Positions 42,037-52,190 are shown, counted from the stretch's first letter. The stretch: DNA of 64,000 nucleotides from DATHTS01 sp965219305 (GCA_965219305.1 OZ244725.1:682001-746000), one strand, 5' to 3'. Notes: generated from the letters alone by a model not told the origin. Made by a program: numbers and translations.

Positions 42037-43437
42037 TTACAAGATGTACTGGCGAAGATTTTTATCTTCTACCAATTCCTGAAGCTTATGCCTGACGTAA
42101 TCGGCATCAAGTTTCGGTTCTTTATTTTCAAGCTCACTTCCAAGAAAACTTATCTCTTCGAGAAGTTTTTCAAGAAGCGTGTGTAGCCTTCTGGCACCGA
42201 TGTCTTCTGTGTTTCTGTTTATTTCTACAGTCATTTCAGCCAGAGTGGAAATTGCGCTTTCCTCAAATTGAAGGTTGATTCCTTCCGTATTAAGCAGTGC
42301 TTGATACTGCTTAATAAGCGAATTCTTAGGCTGAATAAGTATTCGTTTAAAGTCGTCTAAAGTTAAAGATTCCAACTCGACACGAATCGGAAATCTTCCT
42401 TGAAGTTCGGGAATTAAGTCGGAAGGTTTTGAAACGTGAAATGCGCCGGCGGCAAAAAACAAAATGTGATCCGTATTGACCATTCCGTAACGTGTGTTGA
42501 CGGTCGTTCCTTCGACAATCGGCAATAGATCGCGCTGGACACCTTCACGGGAAACTTCCGGTCCGCCGCTTCCGCCCGATTCCCGTCCCGCGATTTTATC
42601 TAATTCGTCGAGAAATATAATTCCTGAATTTTCCGTCAACTGGACGGCGCGGCGGGTAATTTCGTCCATATCAACCAAATTTTCCTGTTCGTCACGAAGA
42701 AGAATTTTTTTAGCTTCAGAAATTTTCAATTTTCGGCTGACGGTTTTCGCAGGAAAAAGATTTCCGAACATATCTTTGAGATTAACGCCCATCTCTTCCA
42801 TTCCGCCGCCGCCGACAAAATCAATCATTGTCGAAGAACGATCCTGCGTTTCAGTCTCTATTATTCTGTCATCTAATTTTCCGGCTCTAAGCTGATCGCG
42901 TAATTTTTCGCGGGTGTTATTTGTCTGATCTGTAATTTCGATAGAACCGCCGTCACTAAAAGTATTCGCCGAATAAGAACTCGGGAGCAAAGCATCTAAA
43001 ATTCTTTCTTCGACATTATTTTCAGCTCTGTCGCGGACTTCTTCAAAAGATGATTGTTTCGTCATATCAACAGCGACATCCATTAAATCGCGCACCATAC
43101 TTTCGACATCGCGCCCGACATACCCGACTTCGGTAAATTTTGAAGCTTCGATTTTTATAAACGGCGAATTTGCCAGACGAGCTAGACGACGCGCAATTTC
43201 GGTTTTTCCGACTCCCGTTGTTCCGATCATCAAAATATTTTTCGGCAAAACGTCTCTGGCGATTTCCGGCGGCAGTTTCTGACGGCGGATACGGTTCCTT
43301 ACGGCTATCGCCACAGCACGTTTTGCTTTGTCCTGACCGATAATATGCTTGTCTAATTCCGCGACGATTTCGCGCGGTGTCATATCATCCAGCTTCGGAG
43401 TATCAAATCCTTTTTCTCCACTTAAATAAATAGGCAT
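42037..43437 (-). CDS. hslU: HslU, ATPase of the HslUV protease
   Basis: 466 residues. Signatures: MTPREIVAELDKHIIGQDKAK, Walker A GTTGVGKTEIARRLA, FIKIEASKFTEVGYVGRDVE, Walker B GIIFLDELDKIA and the C-terminal YIL tail that inserts into HslV. An I-domain lies between. It unfolds proteins and feeds them to HslV, encoded 15 bases upstream. Confidence 0.97.
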   Translation of the reverse strand: MPIYLSGEKGFDTPKLDDMTPREIVAELDKHIIGQDKAKRAVAIAVRNRIRRQKLPPEIARDVLPKNILMIGTTGVGKTEIARRLARLANSPFIKIEASKFTEVGYVGRDVESMVRDLMDVAVDMTKQSSFEEVRDRAENNVEERILDALLPSSYSANTFSDGGSIEITDQTNNTREKLRDQLRAGKLDDRIIETETQDRSSTMIDFVGGGGMEEMGVNLKDMFGNLFPAKTVSRKLKISEAKKILLRDEQENLVDMDEITRRAVQLTENSGIIFLDELDKIAGRESGGSGGPEVSREGVQRDLLPIVEGTTVNTRYGMVNTDHILFFAAGAFHVSKPSDLIPELQGRFPIRVELESLTLDDFKRILIQPKNSLIKQYQALLNTEGINLQFEESAISTLAEMTVEINRNTEDIGARRLHTLLEKLLEEISFLGSELENKEPKLDADYVRHKLQELVEDKNLRQYIL

Positions 43438-43452
43438 TTTTTTATTATTTTA

Positions 43453-44007
43453 TTATGAAAGTTCTTCGACAATTATGTTCGAATTGGTGTATATACAAAT
43501 TTCTCCGGCGATTCGCAAAGATTCGGCGGCAATTTCTTTTGTATCCAGATTCGTGTGTTTTACAAGTGCGCGTGCCGCCGCCAGAGCATACATACTTCCC
43601 GAACCGACTGAAAGCAGACCTTCATCGGATGAAATAACATCTCCTTTACCGGAAATCAGGAAAGAATCTTTTTTATCGGCAACAATCAATAGTGATTCGA
43701 GATGACGCAGATATTTATCGGTGCGCCACTCTTTAGTTAATTCGACGGCTGCGCGTTCGAGTTGCCCCTGATACTGTTCGAGTTTAGCTTCAAATTTTGA
43801 CAAAAGCGAGAAAGCATCAGCGGTTGCGCCGGCAAATCCGACAATTATCTGGTCGTTGTATATTCGCCTGACTTTTCGGGCATTTCCTTTGATGACAGTT
43901 TCCCCGAGTGTAACCTGACCGTCGCCCGCCATAGCGGTTTTACCGTCTTTTTGCACAAGAAGAACTGTTGTTGAACGTATTTTATTTGAATCGTTTGTAG
44001 TATTCAT
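43453..44007 (-). CDS. hslV: HslV, peptidase of the HslUV protease
   Basis: 184 residues. The proteasome-like core begins STTVLLVQKDGKTAMAGDGQ, so the catalytic Thr is probably residue 13 after removal of a 12-residue leader. That leader is longer than in E. coli HslV. The motifs GNARKVRRIYN and GFAGATADAFSLLSKFE are standard. It heads the five-gene run that ends at the terminator at 39385-39421. Confidence 0.97.
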   Translation of the reverse strand: MNTTNDSNKIRSTTVLLVQKDGKTAMAGDGQVTLGETVIKGNARKVRRIYNDQIIVGFAGATADAFSLLSKFEAKLEQYQGQLERAAVELTKEWRTDKYLRHLESLLIVADKKDSFLISGKGDVISSDEGLLSVGSGSMYALAAARALVKHTNLDTKEIAAESLRIAGEICIYTNSNIIVEELS

Positions 44008-44092
44008 AAACTAAAAAATAAATGATAAAACTTATATATCAAATGCTCAAATTGACAGACGGACATAAATTTCCGAACATTACTTAAGTTCT

Positions 44093-44833
44093 ATGAACAA
44101 TTTTCCTCGAATCGGTCTGACAATGCGGCTTGAACAGGCAACCGGAAGATTTTATCTCGGACGTGATTATAGCAAGGCACTGGAAAATTTCGGAGCAATT
44201 CCTCTGCACATCGGTCTTATACCAAATAAAGAGAACATCAGGGAATGCGTTAAGACTCTGGATGGAATTTTATTGCCCGGAAGCGACAGCGATGTTGATC
44301 CGTTAAATTATAATGAACAACCGCTGCCGGGTTTGGGAAATGTAATACAGGAAAAAGATGAGACCGATTTTTTAGTTCTGGAAGCGGCGGAAGAATTTAA
44401 TCTTCCGGTTTTTGCAATCTGTTTCGGAATGCAGTCTTTAAATGTTTTTCGCGGCGGAACTCTATTTCAGGATATTGAAAGTCAAGTTGAACATCCGATA
44501 AAACATCAACAGGGAATGCCTTTAAACAGAAATTCTCATAATTTGACTGTATCCGGAAAGGGAATTTTGAATGATATAACGAAAACTATTTTTGATAGTA
44601 ATCAAATTATAGTGAACTCTCATCATCATCAATCCGTAAAAACACCGGGAGAAAATTTAAAGATTACGGCGAGGGCAAAAGATGACGTAATTGAATGCAT
44701 CGAAGACATCAGAGAGAATCGCTTCATTATCGGGGTTCAATGGCATCCTGAATTGTCATGGAAAGAGGATAAACTATCATTCGAATTATTTAAGGTGTTT
44801 GTTGAACACTGCAACAAAAAACGGGTTTTATGA
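44093..44833 (+). CDS. Peptidase C26 / gamma-glutamyl-GABA hydrolase-like
   Basis: 246 residues of the class I glutamine amidotransferase fold. Nucleophile Cys110 is in FAICFGMQSLN, and His218 and Glu220 in QWHPELS complete the triad. LLPGSDSDVDP is typical of the PuuD group. No putrescine genes lie nearby. It overlaps the NamZ gene by ATGA, so a role in cell-wall peptide turnover is an alternative. Confidence 0.9.
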   Translation: MNNFPRIGLTMRLEQATGRFYLGRDYSKALENFGAIPLHIGLIPNKENIRECVKTLDGILLPGSDSDVDPLNYNEQPLPGLGNVIQEKDETDFLVLEAAEEFNLPVFAICFGMQSLNVFRGGTLFQDIESQVEHPIKHQQGMPLNRNSHNLTVSGKGILNDITKTIFDSNQIIVNSHHHQSVKTPGENLKITARAKDDVIECIEDIRENRFIIGVQWHPELSWKEDKLSFELFKVFVEHCNKKRVL

Positions 44834-46023
44834 CTTCAAAAATGTTTCAACCGACCAAAGTTAAGTTGGGTTTGGAAAAGAGTTTAGCTAGTGCTAGAAA
44901 ATACTTTAAAGGTATAAGATTAGGCATTATTTGCAATCAGGCTTCGGTTAATCATAACTTTGAACATATCGCCGATCTTTTTTTCCGAAATAGTGACATA
45001 AATCTTACAGCTTTGTTTGGTCCGCAACACGGAATTCGCGGTGATGTCCAAGATAATATGATTGAAACCGAACACAAGATTGATTTGATAACCGGTTTGC
45101 CGGTTAATTCTCTCTATAGTGAAACCAGAGAACCAACTGCCGAAATGCTTGAAAATCTCGATGCTTTGGTTTTCGATTTGCAGGATGTCGGATGCCGCGT
45201 TTACACATTTATTTATACAATGGCAAACGCGATGAAATCGTGCGCTGCTTTTGGTAAAAAGTTTATAGTGTTGGATAGACCAAATCCCATCGGCGGAATT
45301 AATGTTGAAGGTAATATTCTCGAAAAAGGACACGAGTCGTTTGTCGGGCAATTCCCAATTCCGATGCGCCACGGAATGACCGTCGGAGAGTTAGCCAATC
45401 TGTTTAATGAAGAGTTTTCAATCAAATGTGATTTGGAAGTTGTCAAAATGGACGGTTGGGAACGTCAACTTTATCTTGATGAAACCGATGCGCCTTGGGT
45501 TTCGCCTTCGCCAAATATGCCGACTGTCGAAACGGCGGTGGTTTTTCCGGGGACGGTTTTTTTGGAAGGTACGCAAATTTCAGAAGGGCGCGGTACGACG
45601 AAACCTTTTGAAATTATCGGCGCACCTTTTATTGACGGTTACAAATTATCCGAAATACTCGACGGATATAATCTTCCCGGAATCATTTTCCGACCGACGG
45701 AATTTTTGCCTACTTTTCAAAAGTGTGCCGGAGAAAATTGCGGCGGCATATTTTTACATGTAACGGATAGAAATGCTTTTAAACCTGTAATTACCGGCAT
45801 TGCGATTGTTAAGGCTGTATATGAATTATACAAAGACAAATTTGCTTGGAAAAACACTCCGTATGAATATGTTTTCGACCGGAATCCTTTCGATGTTATC
45901 GCCGGAACTTTAGAGATCAGAAAAACAATCGAGGACAATAAATCAGTAGATGAGATTGAAGCAAGTTGGCAAAAAGGTTTAAGTGAATTTAATAAAGTTA
46001 GAAGTAAATATCTAATGTATTAG
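44830..46023 (+). CDS. namZ: NamZ-type exo-beta-N-acetylmuramidase (DUF1343)
   Basis: 397 residues. DUF1343 hallmarks: ALFGPQHGIRGDVQDN, DLQDVGCRVYTFIYTM, VLDRPNPIGG, GQFPIPMRHGMTVGEL and EGTQISEGRGTTKPFE. The family cleaves terminal MurNAc in peptidoglycan recycling. No signal peptide is seen, so it probably acts in the cytoplasm. The start overlaps the C26 peptidase stop. Confidence 0.92.
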   Translation: MTSKMFQPTKVKLGLEKSLASARKYFKGIRLGIICNQASVNHNFEHIADLFFRNSDINLTALFGPQHGIRGDVQDNMIETEHKIDLITGLPVNSLYSETREPTAEMLENLDALVFDLQDVGCRVYTFIYTMANAMKSCAAFGKKFIVLDRPNPIGGINVEGNILEKGHESFVGQFPIPMRHGMTVGELANLFNEEFSIKCDLEVVKMDGWERQLYLDETDAPWVSPSPNMPTVETAVVFPGTVFLEGTQISEGRGTTKPFEIIGAPFIDGYKLSEILDGYNLPGIIFRPTEFLPTFQKCAGENCGGIFLHVTDRNAFKPVITGIAIVKAVYELYKDKFAWKNTPYEYVFDRNPFDVIAGTLEIRKTIEDNKSVDEIEASWQKGLSEFNKVRSKYLMY

Positions 46024-46132
46024 TTTAACTAACCTTAAATTCAATCTTTCAAGGATTTAGAAATGATATAGATGTGTAAAGCATTAAATGTCTATGACAG
46101 ACTGTTAAACAATCTGTTGAATAAAGTTTTTT

Positions 46133-46513
46133 ATGAAAAACACTATTTTTATAGCAATAATTAGTTGGTTACTGCCCGGTTTCGGTCATATCCAACTCGG
46201 ACGCTGGAAACGCGGAATTATAATCGGTGCAGTAATTTGGACAATGTTTCTGATCGCGGTCATCAGCGGCGGAATGTATTATCCCGGATTTAGTTTTAAA
46301 GAAGGTGCATTACTTTATTTACTTAACGCTTTTGCCAGAATGGGTAACGGTTTAGGCGGATTGATAAGTTTAGTTCTGGCAATAAATCCGCCGAAAGATG
46401 TTGCCGCCTGGACGGTTTTTGAATATGGTGGCAGATTTTTAGAAGTTTCCGGGTTGCTGAATTTATTGGCGGTTATTGATGCGGTTGACATAAATGTCGG
46501 GAGAAAAAAATGA
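46133..46513 (+). CDS. Small membrane protein, DUF6677-like
   Basis: 126 residues with four hydrophobic segments: IAIISWLLPGFGHI, IIIGAVIWTMFLIAVISGG, FARMGNGLGGLISLVLAIN, and LEVSGLLNLLAVIDAV. The LPGFGHIQLGRWKRG motif is typical of TM2-like/DUF6677 proteins. Function unknown. It overlaps the next small gene by ATGA. The 109 bases upstream hold a small inverted repeat (CAGACTGTTAAACAATCTG) and no gene. Confidence 0.8.
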   Translation: MKNTIFIAIISWLLPGFGHIQLGRWKRGIIIGAVIWTMFLIAVISGGMYYPGFSFKEGALLYLLNAFARMGNGLGGLISLVLAINPPKDVAAWTVFEYGGRFLEVSGLLNLLAVIDAVDINVGRKK

Positions 46514-46680
46514 TTTCATTTTTATATTTAATTTGTTTTGCCACGTTTGTCGCACTGGTTTTTGCCGTGATTCACACCGGAGAATTAAGGGATAAATTTT
46601 TATTCGGCTTAAAAGTTTTCTTACAGTTTGTCGGTATCAGTTTACTTCTTGCGTGGGTGCTTTATTTTCTTCCTTTTTAA
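46510..46680 (+). CDS. 56-residue membrane protein
   Basis: Read directly: starts MISFLYLICFATFVALVFAV and ends LLLAWVLYFLPF. Two hydrophobic helices flank a polar turn (HTGELRDKF). Its ATG overlaps the preceding stop (ATGA), and recO starts three bases after its stop, which supports real translation. Family unknown. Confidence 0.75.
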   Translation: MISFLYLICFATFVALVFAVIHTGELRDKFLFGLKVFLQFVGISLLLAWVLYFLPF

Positions 46681-46683
46681 AAA

Positions 46684-47439
46684 ATGGGTTTACAGGAAAC
46701 AGAAGGATTAGTTTTGAAAAACTACAATTTGTCCGAAGCGGATAAAATCGTAGTTTTTTTAACCAAACAAGATGGTTTGATTCGCGGAGTCGCAAAAGGT
46801 GCGAAAAGGCTGAAGAGCCGTTTCGGAAGCAGTCTCGAGCCGTTTACTTTTATAAATCTCACCTATTTTCAAAAAGAAGACCGCGAACTAGTATCAATAC
46901 GAGATATTGAACTGATAAAATCTACTTTTAACAGTGCCAGCGATCCCGATTTTTTATCGAGTTTTGCATATATTTCAGAATTAATAACGGAATTTTCACC
47001 ACCACACGATCCGAATGAAAACCTTTACAGAATGGTTAAAGTTTGTATCGAGACGGCGGTTGAAAATGACAGTCTTCTAATCGAAAATACTATTTTGTAT
47101 TTTGAAATCTGGCTTTTGAGACTCGGAGGATATTTGCCGAATTTTAATATTTGCGGCAATTGCAAAAGACAACTTTTTGAAAACGAAAGCGGAAATTTGC
47201 AGTATAATTTCCAAATTTTTTGTCAAAATTGCGATAACAGCAAAGTAAAAGATGTTTTATCCGCTTCGGAAAGAAATATTCTGAATTTGTCGCAAAAGCA
47301 AAACCCGGAAAGTTTCGTTCAGATCACCTCGCAAAATATGGATTCCATTCACTCTCTGTCCAAAAAGTTTAAAAGTTTAATTACCAATATAATCGGAAAA
47401 AAGATTTCCAATCAAAAGTTACAAGCCTCTGCCAAATAA
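46684..47439 (+). CDS. recO: DNA repair protein RecO
   Basis: 251 residues. The N-terminal OB fold starts ETEGLVLKNYNLSEADKIVVF with RGVAKGAKRLKSRFGSSLEPF. The zinc finger has CGNC and, about 24 residues later, CQNC. RecO loads RecA with RecF and RecR. It is closely packed with its neighbours on both sides. Confidence 0.95.
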   Translation: MGLQETEGLVLKNYNLSEADKIVVFLTKQDGLIRGVAKGAKRLKSRFGSSLEPFTFINLTYFQKEDRELVSIRDIELIKSTFNSASDPDFLSSFAYISELITEFSPPHDPNENLYRMVKVCIETAVENDSLLIENTILYFEIWLLRLGGYLPNFNICGNCKRQLFENESGNLQYNFQIFCQNCDNSKVKDVLSASERNILNLSQKQNPESFVQITSQNMDSIHSLSKKFKSLITNIIGKKISNQKLQASAK

Positions 47440-47441
47440 AA

Positions 47442-49712
47442 ATGAAACGATTCGGTTTTATAATTTCTATATACATTCTGAAAGCCGTTATCCCGTATTT
47501 TTTGTTTTCGTGGCTTCTTTTAAGCGTTATTTTGTTTGTGCAGCAGGCAAGTCGCTTTTTTGATGTTTTCTTTAGCACGACCCTTCCACGCGGCATAATC
47601 TGGCAATTAGCAGCGGCATTAATCCCCAATGTTTTGGCGTTTACCAGTCCGATAGCTATTTTAATCGGCGGTGTCGTCGGGCTTTCAAAATTGCAGAGCG
47701 ACAGGGAACTCACGATCTTGCGTGCTGCCGGTGTCGGAAATTTACAAATCGCACTTCCGGTCGCCTTTCTCGGTTTGCTTCTTTCAATTTTTGCATTGTT
47801 TGTAAATTCATACGGAGTTCCGATCGGTGCGCAAATTGTTCGTCAGGTTGCTTTGCAGACAGCCATTTTAAAACTTGAATCGCCTTTTGAACCGGGAGTT
47901 TTTAATACGGAAATCAGAGGTTTTACCGTTTACGTAAAAAGCGGAAATTTACAAAGTGGAAATTGGGAACAGGTTTTTATTCATTATATAGACGAACAAA
48001 ACGGCGATGTGCGTCTGATAACGTCAAAAAATGGTAGAATTGATGTTGATGATGAAAAAAAGGATGCCGAAGTCGTGTTGGAAAATGCTTCCATCACGAC
48101 GCTAAACCCATCAAATCGAAAGTTTATCGGGGAAAATGTGAAAAATTTCAGGTTTTCGATCAGCACAAAACGAAATGAGTTAATCGAAAAATTAAAAAAT
48201 GCACAAAAAACGCCCGAAGAATTAGGATTAAACGATCTCGCCGAATACGCCAGAAGCAATAACGGAAGCGAAAAAACAGAGGCGATAATTTTGTGGCAGA
48301 GACGAATAATTTTGTCCGTCACACCGTTGATATTTGCACTTTTAAGTGCCGGTTTAATTATAAAATTCAGACAGGGAAGCCGTGGTTTGGGAATTTTTCT
48401 GGCACTTTTCAGCCTGATTTTTTATTATTTGATTACTTTGCTGGGTGAACAATTGGCACGAACCGGAATGGTAAATTCAAATATTTCCGGGCTTATTCCG
48501 CTGTCTATCAGCATCGGTTCGATATTCTACTTGTTCGGCTCACAAAAAATCGCTTATTCACGCAGATTGACGGAACTTTTGAATCTTAAATATCTAAAAG
48601 AAATTCCGGGAAATTTTTTAGGAAAAAGATCAAGCCAATTTATTAATTCGAAAATTTTCGATTTCGATATAATCATCAATCTCTTAAAATTTTATTTATT
48701 ATCACTTGGAATTCTGGGTTCGATTTTTCTTATTTTTACAGCATTTGAACTTTGGAAATTTGCCGGAACATTTGAAAACGGATTTTTTCTGCTTTCCGTG
48801 TATTTGCTTTATTTGATTCCGTATATCTATATACAACTCGCGGGCGCGGCGTTGATGGTGGCGACGCTCGTCACTTATATTATCAAATCGCGTAATCGTG
48901 AAATCGTCGTCTGGTCGGCTGCCGGAAGAAGCATCTACAGGATTTTGCTTCCGTGTATTTTATTGGTTATTTTTATCGGTGGAATAAATTATTTTATTCA
49001 GGAAATAATTTTGCCGAAATCCAATATTATTCAGGATGATTTGCGAAATCAGATCAGAAGCAGAGGCAAAATCGCCGATAATAACGGTAAATTCTGGGCG
49101 GCAAATGAAAATAATATTTACTCGTTCGAGATAAATTCACCGAAAGATTATACCATCGTAAATAATCTTACAATTTACAAATTTGATGAAAATGGAGAGA
49201 AACTCACTTCTTTTATTAACGCTCAAAAAGCCGTCTGGGAAACCGGCAAAATAAAATTTCCCGAAGGTGCTTTAATAAATCGTCTAAAAGACGGAAAAAT
49301 AGAAACTTCTGAAAGCGGCGGAGAAATCGCCGAAAATTATAATCCGTTTAAAATTCGAAGCGATATTCCCGCGCATCTGTCATCAGAACAATTAAAGGAG
49401 CGAATAAATAACGCGAAAACAGATAATGAAAAAACCGTTCTCGAAATTGCTCTGCAAAAAAGGTCTGCAACATTATTTTTACCGCTAGTCATTATCTTGT
49501 TTACGGCTCCTTTTGCAGTTTCGATAAACCGGCAGGGAAATGTTTTGCTAATCGCTTATGCTGTGGCTTTGTGGCTTTTATTTACTGGATTCACAAGTGT
49601 TTTTGAACAGATGGCGGAAAATAATCTTATTTCGCCGGAACTCTCCGTGTGGAGTCCTATAGTTTTTTTTGCGATTCTCGGTATGATTTTGATTTCCAGA
49701 ATCAAAACCTGA
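47442..49712 (+). CDS. LptF-LptG fusion, LPS export permease
   Basis: 756 residues, double the size of LptF or LptG alone. The first half (1 to about 380) has the YjgP/YjgQ start RFGFIISIYILKAVIPYFLF, LQSDRELTILRAAGVG and a periplasmic domain with FTVYVKSG. The second half (about 400-756) repeats the plan: LYLIPYIYIQLAGAALMVAT, SRNREIVVWSAAGRS, a second periplasmic domain, and closing helices (LFLPLVIILFTAPFAVS). Fused in one chain it would form the LptB2FG channel half-pair. This implies an LPS-type outer membrane. Confidence 0.9.
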   Translation: MKRFGFIISIYILKAVIPYFLFSWLLLSVILFVQQASRFFDVFFSTTLPRGIIWQLAAALIPNVLAFTSPIAILIGGVVGLSKLQSDRELTILRAAGVGNLQIALPVAFLGLLLSIFALFVNSYGVPIGAQIVRQVALQTAILKLESPFEPGVFNTEIRGFTVYVKSGNLQSGNWEQVFIHYIDEQNGDVRLITSKNGRIDVDDEKKDAEVVLENASITTLNPSNRKFIGENVKNFRFSISTKRNELIEKLKNAQKTPEELGLNDLAEYARSNNGSEKTEAIILWQRRIILSVTPLIFALLSAGLIIKFRQGSRGLGIFLALFSLIFYYLITLLGEQLARTGMVNSNISGLIPLSISIGSIFYLFGSQKIAYSRRLTELLNLKYLKEIPGNFLGKRSSQFINSKIFDFDIIINLLKFYLLSLGILGSIFLIFTAFELWKFAGTFENGFFLLSVYLLYLIPYIYIQLAGAALMVATLVTYIIKSRNREIVVWSAAGRSIYRILLPCILLVIFIGGINYFIQEIILPKSNIIQDDLRNQIRSRGKIADNNGKFWAANENNIYSFEINSPKDYTIVNNLTIYKFDENGEKLTSFINAQKAVWETGKIKFPEGALINRLKDGKIETSESGGEIAENYNPFKIRSDIPAHLSSEQLKERINNAKTDNEKTVLEIALQKRSATLFLPLVIILFTAPFAVSINRQGNVLLIAYAVALWLLFTGFTSVFEQMAENNLISPELSVWSPIVFFAILGMILISRIKT

Positions 49713-49726
49713 TTTTTCAACAGTTT

Positions 49727-50860
49727 TCAATTTTTCGAGAAAAAATCTTTTACCGTTTGAATAATATAATTTTGTGTTTCTTCAATCATTTCCGTATGGA
49801 TCGGCAGGGAAATCACTTCACGGCAGAGCATCTCTGTAACCGGCAAATCCAAATTTGCCGGAACAAAAATATTAAAAGCCTTTTGTTCGTTAAGCGGAAC
49901 AGGATAATAAATATTCGCAGGAATATGTCTTTCAGTCAAAAATGTCTGCAGATCGTCGCGTTTACCGTTTTTCACGCGGAGCGTATATTGATGAAAAACG
50001 TGCGTCGAATTTTTTTCGTGAGACGGAATTTGCAACTCTTCAATTTCAGCAAACGCTGAATCATATTTTTCGGCTACGGCGTTTCGTGCCTGCGCGTATT
50101 CGTCGAGATATTGTAATTTTACATCTAAAATCGCTGCTTGAATCGAATCCAGACGCGAGTTAACACCGATTACATCGTGATAATATCTTTCGGATTGCCC
50201 GTGATTGGCAATCATTCTCATTTTTGCCGCAAGATCATCATTATTTGTAAAAATCGCGCCGCCGTCGCCATAACAGCCGAGATTTTTTGCCGGAAAAAAC
50301 GAAGTCGTGCCGATGTTTCCGATTGTGCCGGCTTTTTTTGTCGTGCCGTCGGGAAATTTATAATCTGAACCGATCGCCTGTGCGTTGTCTTCGATAACGA
50401 AAATTTTGTGCTTTTCAGCGACTTCCATAATCGGCGACATATCACACGTCTGCCCGAACAGATGAACCGGAACCACGGCTTTCGTATTCGGTGTTATTGC
50501 TTTTTCGATGATTTCCGCCGTTATGTTAAAAGTGTTTTCGTCAACCTCGACCATCACGGGTTTTAATCTCAAAAGCGCGATGACTTCCGCGGTAGCGACA
50601 TAAGTAAAAGACGGAACGATGACTTCGTTTCCGGGTTGTAAATCCAATGCCATCAAAGCGATCTGCAAAGCGTCGGTTCCGTTTGCACAGGGAATTACAT
50701 TTTTTACGTCGAGATATTTTTCGAGATTTTCCTGAAATTCTTTGACTTTCGTACCGTTTATAAAAGCCGTCGAACCGAGAACTTCCAGAACAGCCGTATT
50801 AATTTCCGTTTTAATTTTTTCGTATTGACCTTTTAAGTCAACCATCTGAATGTTTTTCAT
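49727..50860 (-). CDS. DegT/DnrJ/EryC1 sugar aminotransferase
   Basis: 377 residues from the ATG at 50860. Fold type I PLP enzyme: NGTDALQIALMAL, PSFTYVATAEVI, IEDNAQAIGSDY and the PLP lysine in SFFPAKNLGCYGDGGA. Such enzymes make amino sugars for O-antigen or glycans, fitting the LPS-export gene next door. It is convergent with that gene, 14 bases apart. An in-frame TTG at 50869 is less likely. Confidence 0.93.
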   Translation of the reverse strand: MKNIQMVDLKGQYEKIKTEINTAVLEVLGSTAFINGTKVKEFQENLEKYLDVKNVIPCANGTDALQIALMALDLQPGNEVIVPSFTYVATAEVIALLRLKPVMVEVDENTFNITAEIIEKAITPNTKAVVPVHLFGQTCDMSPIMEVAEKHKIFVIEDNAQAIGSDYKFPDGTTKKAGTIGNIGTTSFFPAKNLGCYGDGGAIFTNNDDLAAKMRMIANHGQSERYYHDVIGVNSRLDSIQAAILDVKLQYLDEYAQARNAVAEKYDSAFAEIEELQIPSHEKNSTHVFHQYTLRVKNGKRDDLQTFLTERHIPANIYYPVPLNEQKAFNIFVPANLDLPVTEMLCREVISLPIHTEMIEETQNYIIQTVKDFFSKN

Positions 50861-51029
50861 TTCTACCAATTACATATAATCAAGAAGCCAAAGATTAACA
50901 CAAAAAAAAAATTGTTAAAAGACAAAGTAGAAAATTTGATTGGGAAAGTTATTATTTTTATTTTTCAAGTTTTTGTTGCTTTTAGAATATCTATTTTCCA
51001 TTCCGAGAGATTTGTGCAAGGAAACTCCG

Positions 51030-52190
51030 TCAAAAAACTCCAAGTTGATTACAATCAAATCGGTTCAATTCAAAACTTCCGTCAATTATTGTCGGACTTT
51101 TTTTTACAATCAATTCAATTTTGTTTTTTTCTCGAGCAAACCCACAAACTTTACGTGTAATTTTTTTAAAAATCCTTTCTTCGGGATTAACAGGAATATT
51201 TAGTTCGTTCATTGACCATTCAAAAAGCGGAAGAATTTTTTGATTGTCATTTTTCGTTTCAAAAATGACTTTTTTTATTTGCGGCGGCAGATTTTCAAAC
51301 AGATTTTCGTTGACGCGGATAACTCCGACTTCATTTCTGCCAGAATATAAAGCACCGGAAAGATTCATATCCCACAAACCGAAAAAACTCAAAAACGGAA
51401 GTATTGCGCTGGCGAAAACGATAATTGTTATAAGAAATTCTCTGCCCGATATTGTATTTTGCGTAATCTCGAAAATAGAATTGTCTGTTTTCCAAAAGGA
51501 ACAAAATACAAGCAAAATAAGGGTTGCATTCCAAAACCAAACTATTTGATTGTAATTCTTTGCAATCAAAAGCGTTAGAATAATCGTATGCATAATAATT
51601 GCCGAATATATTGAAAAGCGTCTTGTTTTATGAAAAATAAGTCCGCAACCGATAATTATTTCTATCATTGCCCAAGTTAAACCGAGAAAAATCAACGGTA
51701 ATTTATTTATCGAAACTAATGTTTGCAACGGTGATAAAAACAACGGAAGAGTTTCAAATACGAAGTTATAATTGAGTTTTTGCAAACCGCTCCAAATATA
51801 AAGGCTCGCAATTAATAACTGTATGAGCAAGAGAGTCGGCGATGAAATTTTTTTTTTCCAATCGTGAAAAGTAAACAGGACTATAATTAAAAAATACTGG
51901 TAAACCCAGGGTTGAAGACGCATTTGGTCAAAAATTGCCAGAAAGAGCAAAGAAGTGATTGCCGAAAATTTACAAATTTTACGTTTCGGAAAAATTATTA
52001 TCGAGACTAATGAAATAATGAGAATAATCGTAAGCAAGCGGTCAAACCACATCGAAACATCAATAAACACCGGGACTCGCGGGAAAGTTCGGTTTATCGG
52101 TAACCATAATTCAAATGAAAAGAAAATACCGGCAAGAAATCCGAGGCAAACGATTGATTGCAAGAATTTTAGACGCTTGGAATTATTCAA
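51030..52190 (-). CDS. Multi-helix membrane protein, HTTM/DoxX-like
   Basis: 386 residues with about eight to nine hydrophobic segments in residues 10-280. These include LQPWVYQYFLIIVLF and IASLYIWSGLQKLN, then a soluble tail rich in Lys and Asn. The layout resembles HTTM (vitamin-K carboxylase-like) or DoxX relatives without clear catalytic residues. It starts with TTG overlapping the stop of the ankyrin gene (TTGA), so translation is likely coupled. The 169 bases between it and the DegT gene hold no other gene. Confidence 0.65.
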   Translation of the reverse strand: MNNSKRLKFLQSIVCLGFLAGIFFSFELWLPINRTFPRVPVFIDVSMWFDRLLTIILIISLVSIIIFPKRKICKFSAITSLLFLAIFDQMRLQPWVYQYFLIIVLFTFHDWKKKISSPTLLLIQLLIASLYIWSGLQKLNYNFVFETLPLFLSPLQTLVSINKLPLIFLGLTWAMIEIIIGCGLIFHKTRRFSIYSAIIMHTIILTLLIAKNYNQIVWFWNATLILLVFCSFWKTDNSIFEITQNTISGREFLITIIVFASAILPFLSFFGLWDMNLSGALYSGRNEVGVIRVNENLFENLPPQIKKVIFETKNDNQKILPLFEWSMNELNIPVNPEERIFKKITRKVCGFAREKNKIELIVKKSPTIIDGSFELNRFDCNQLGVF

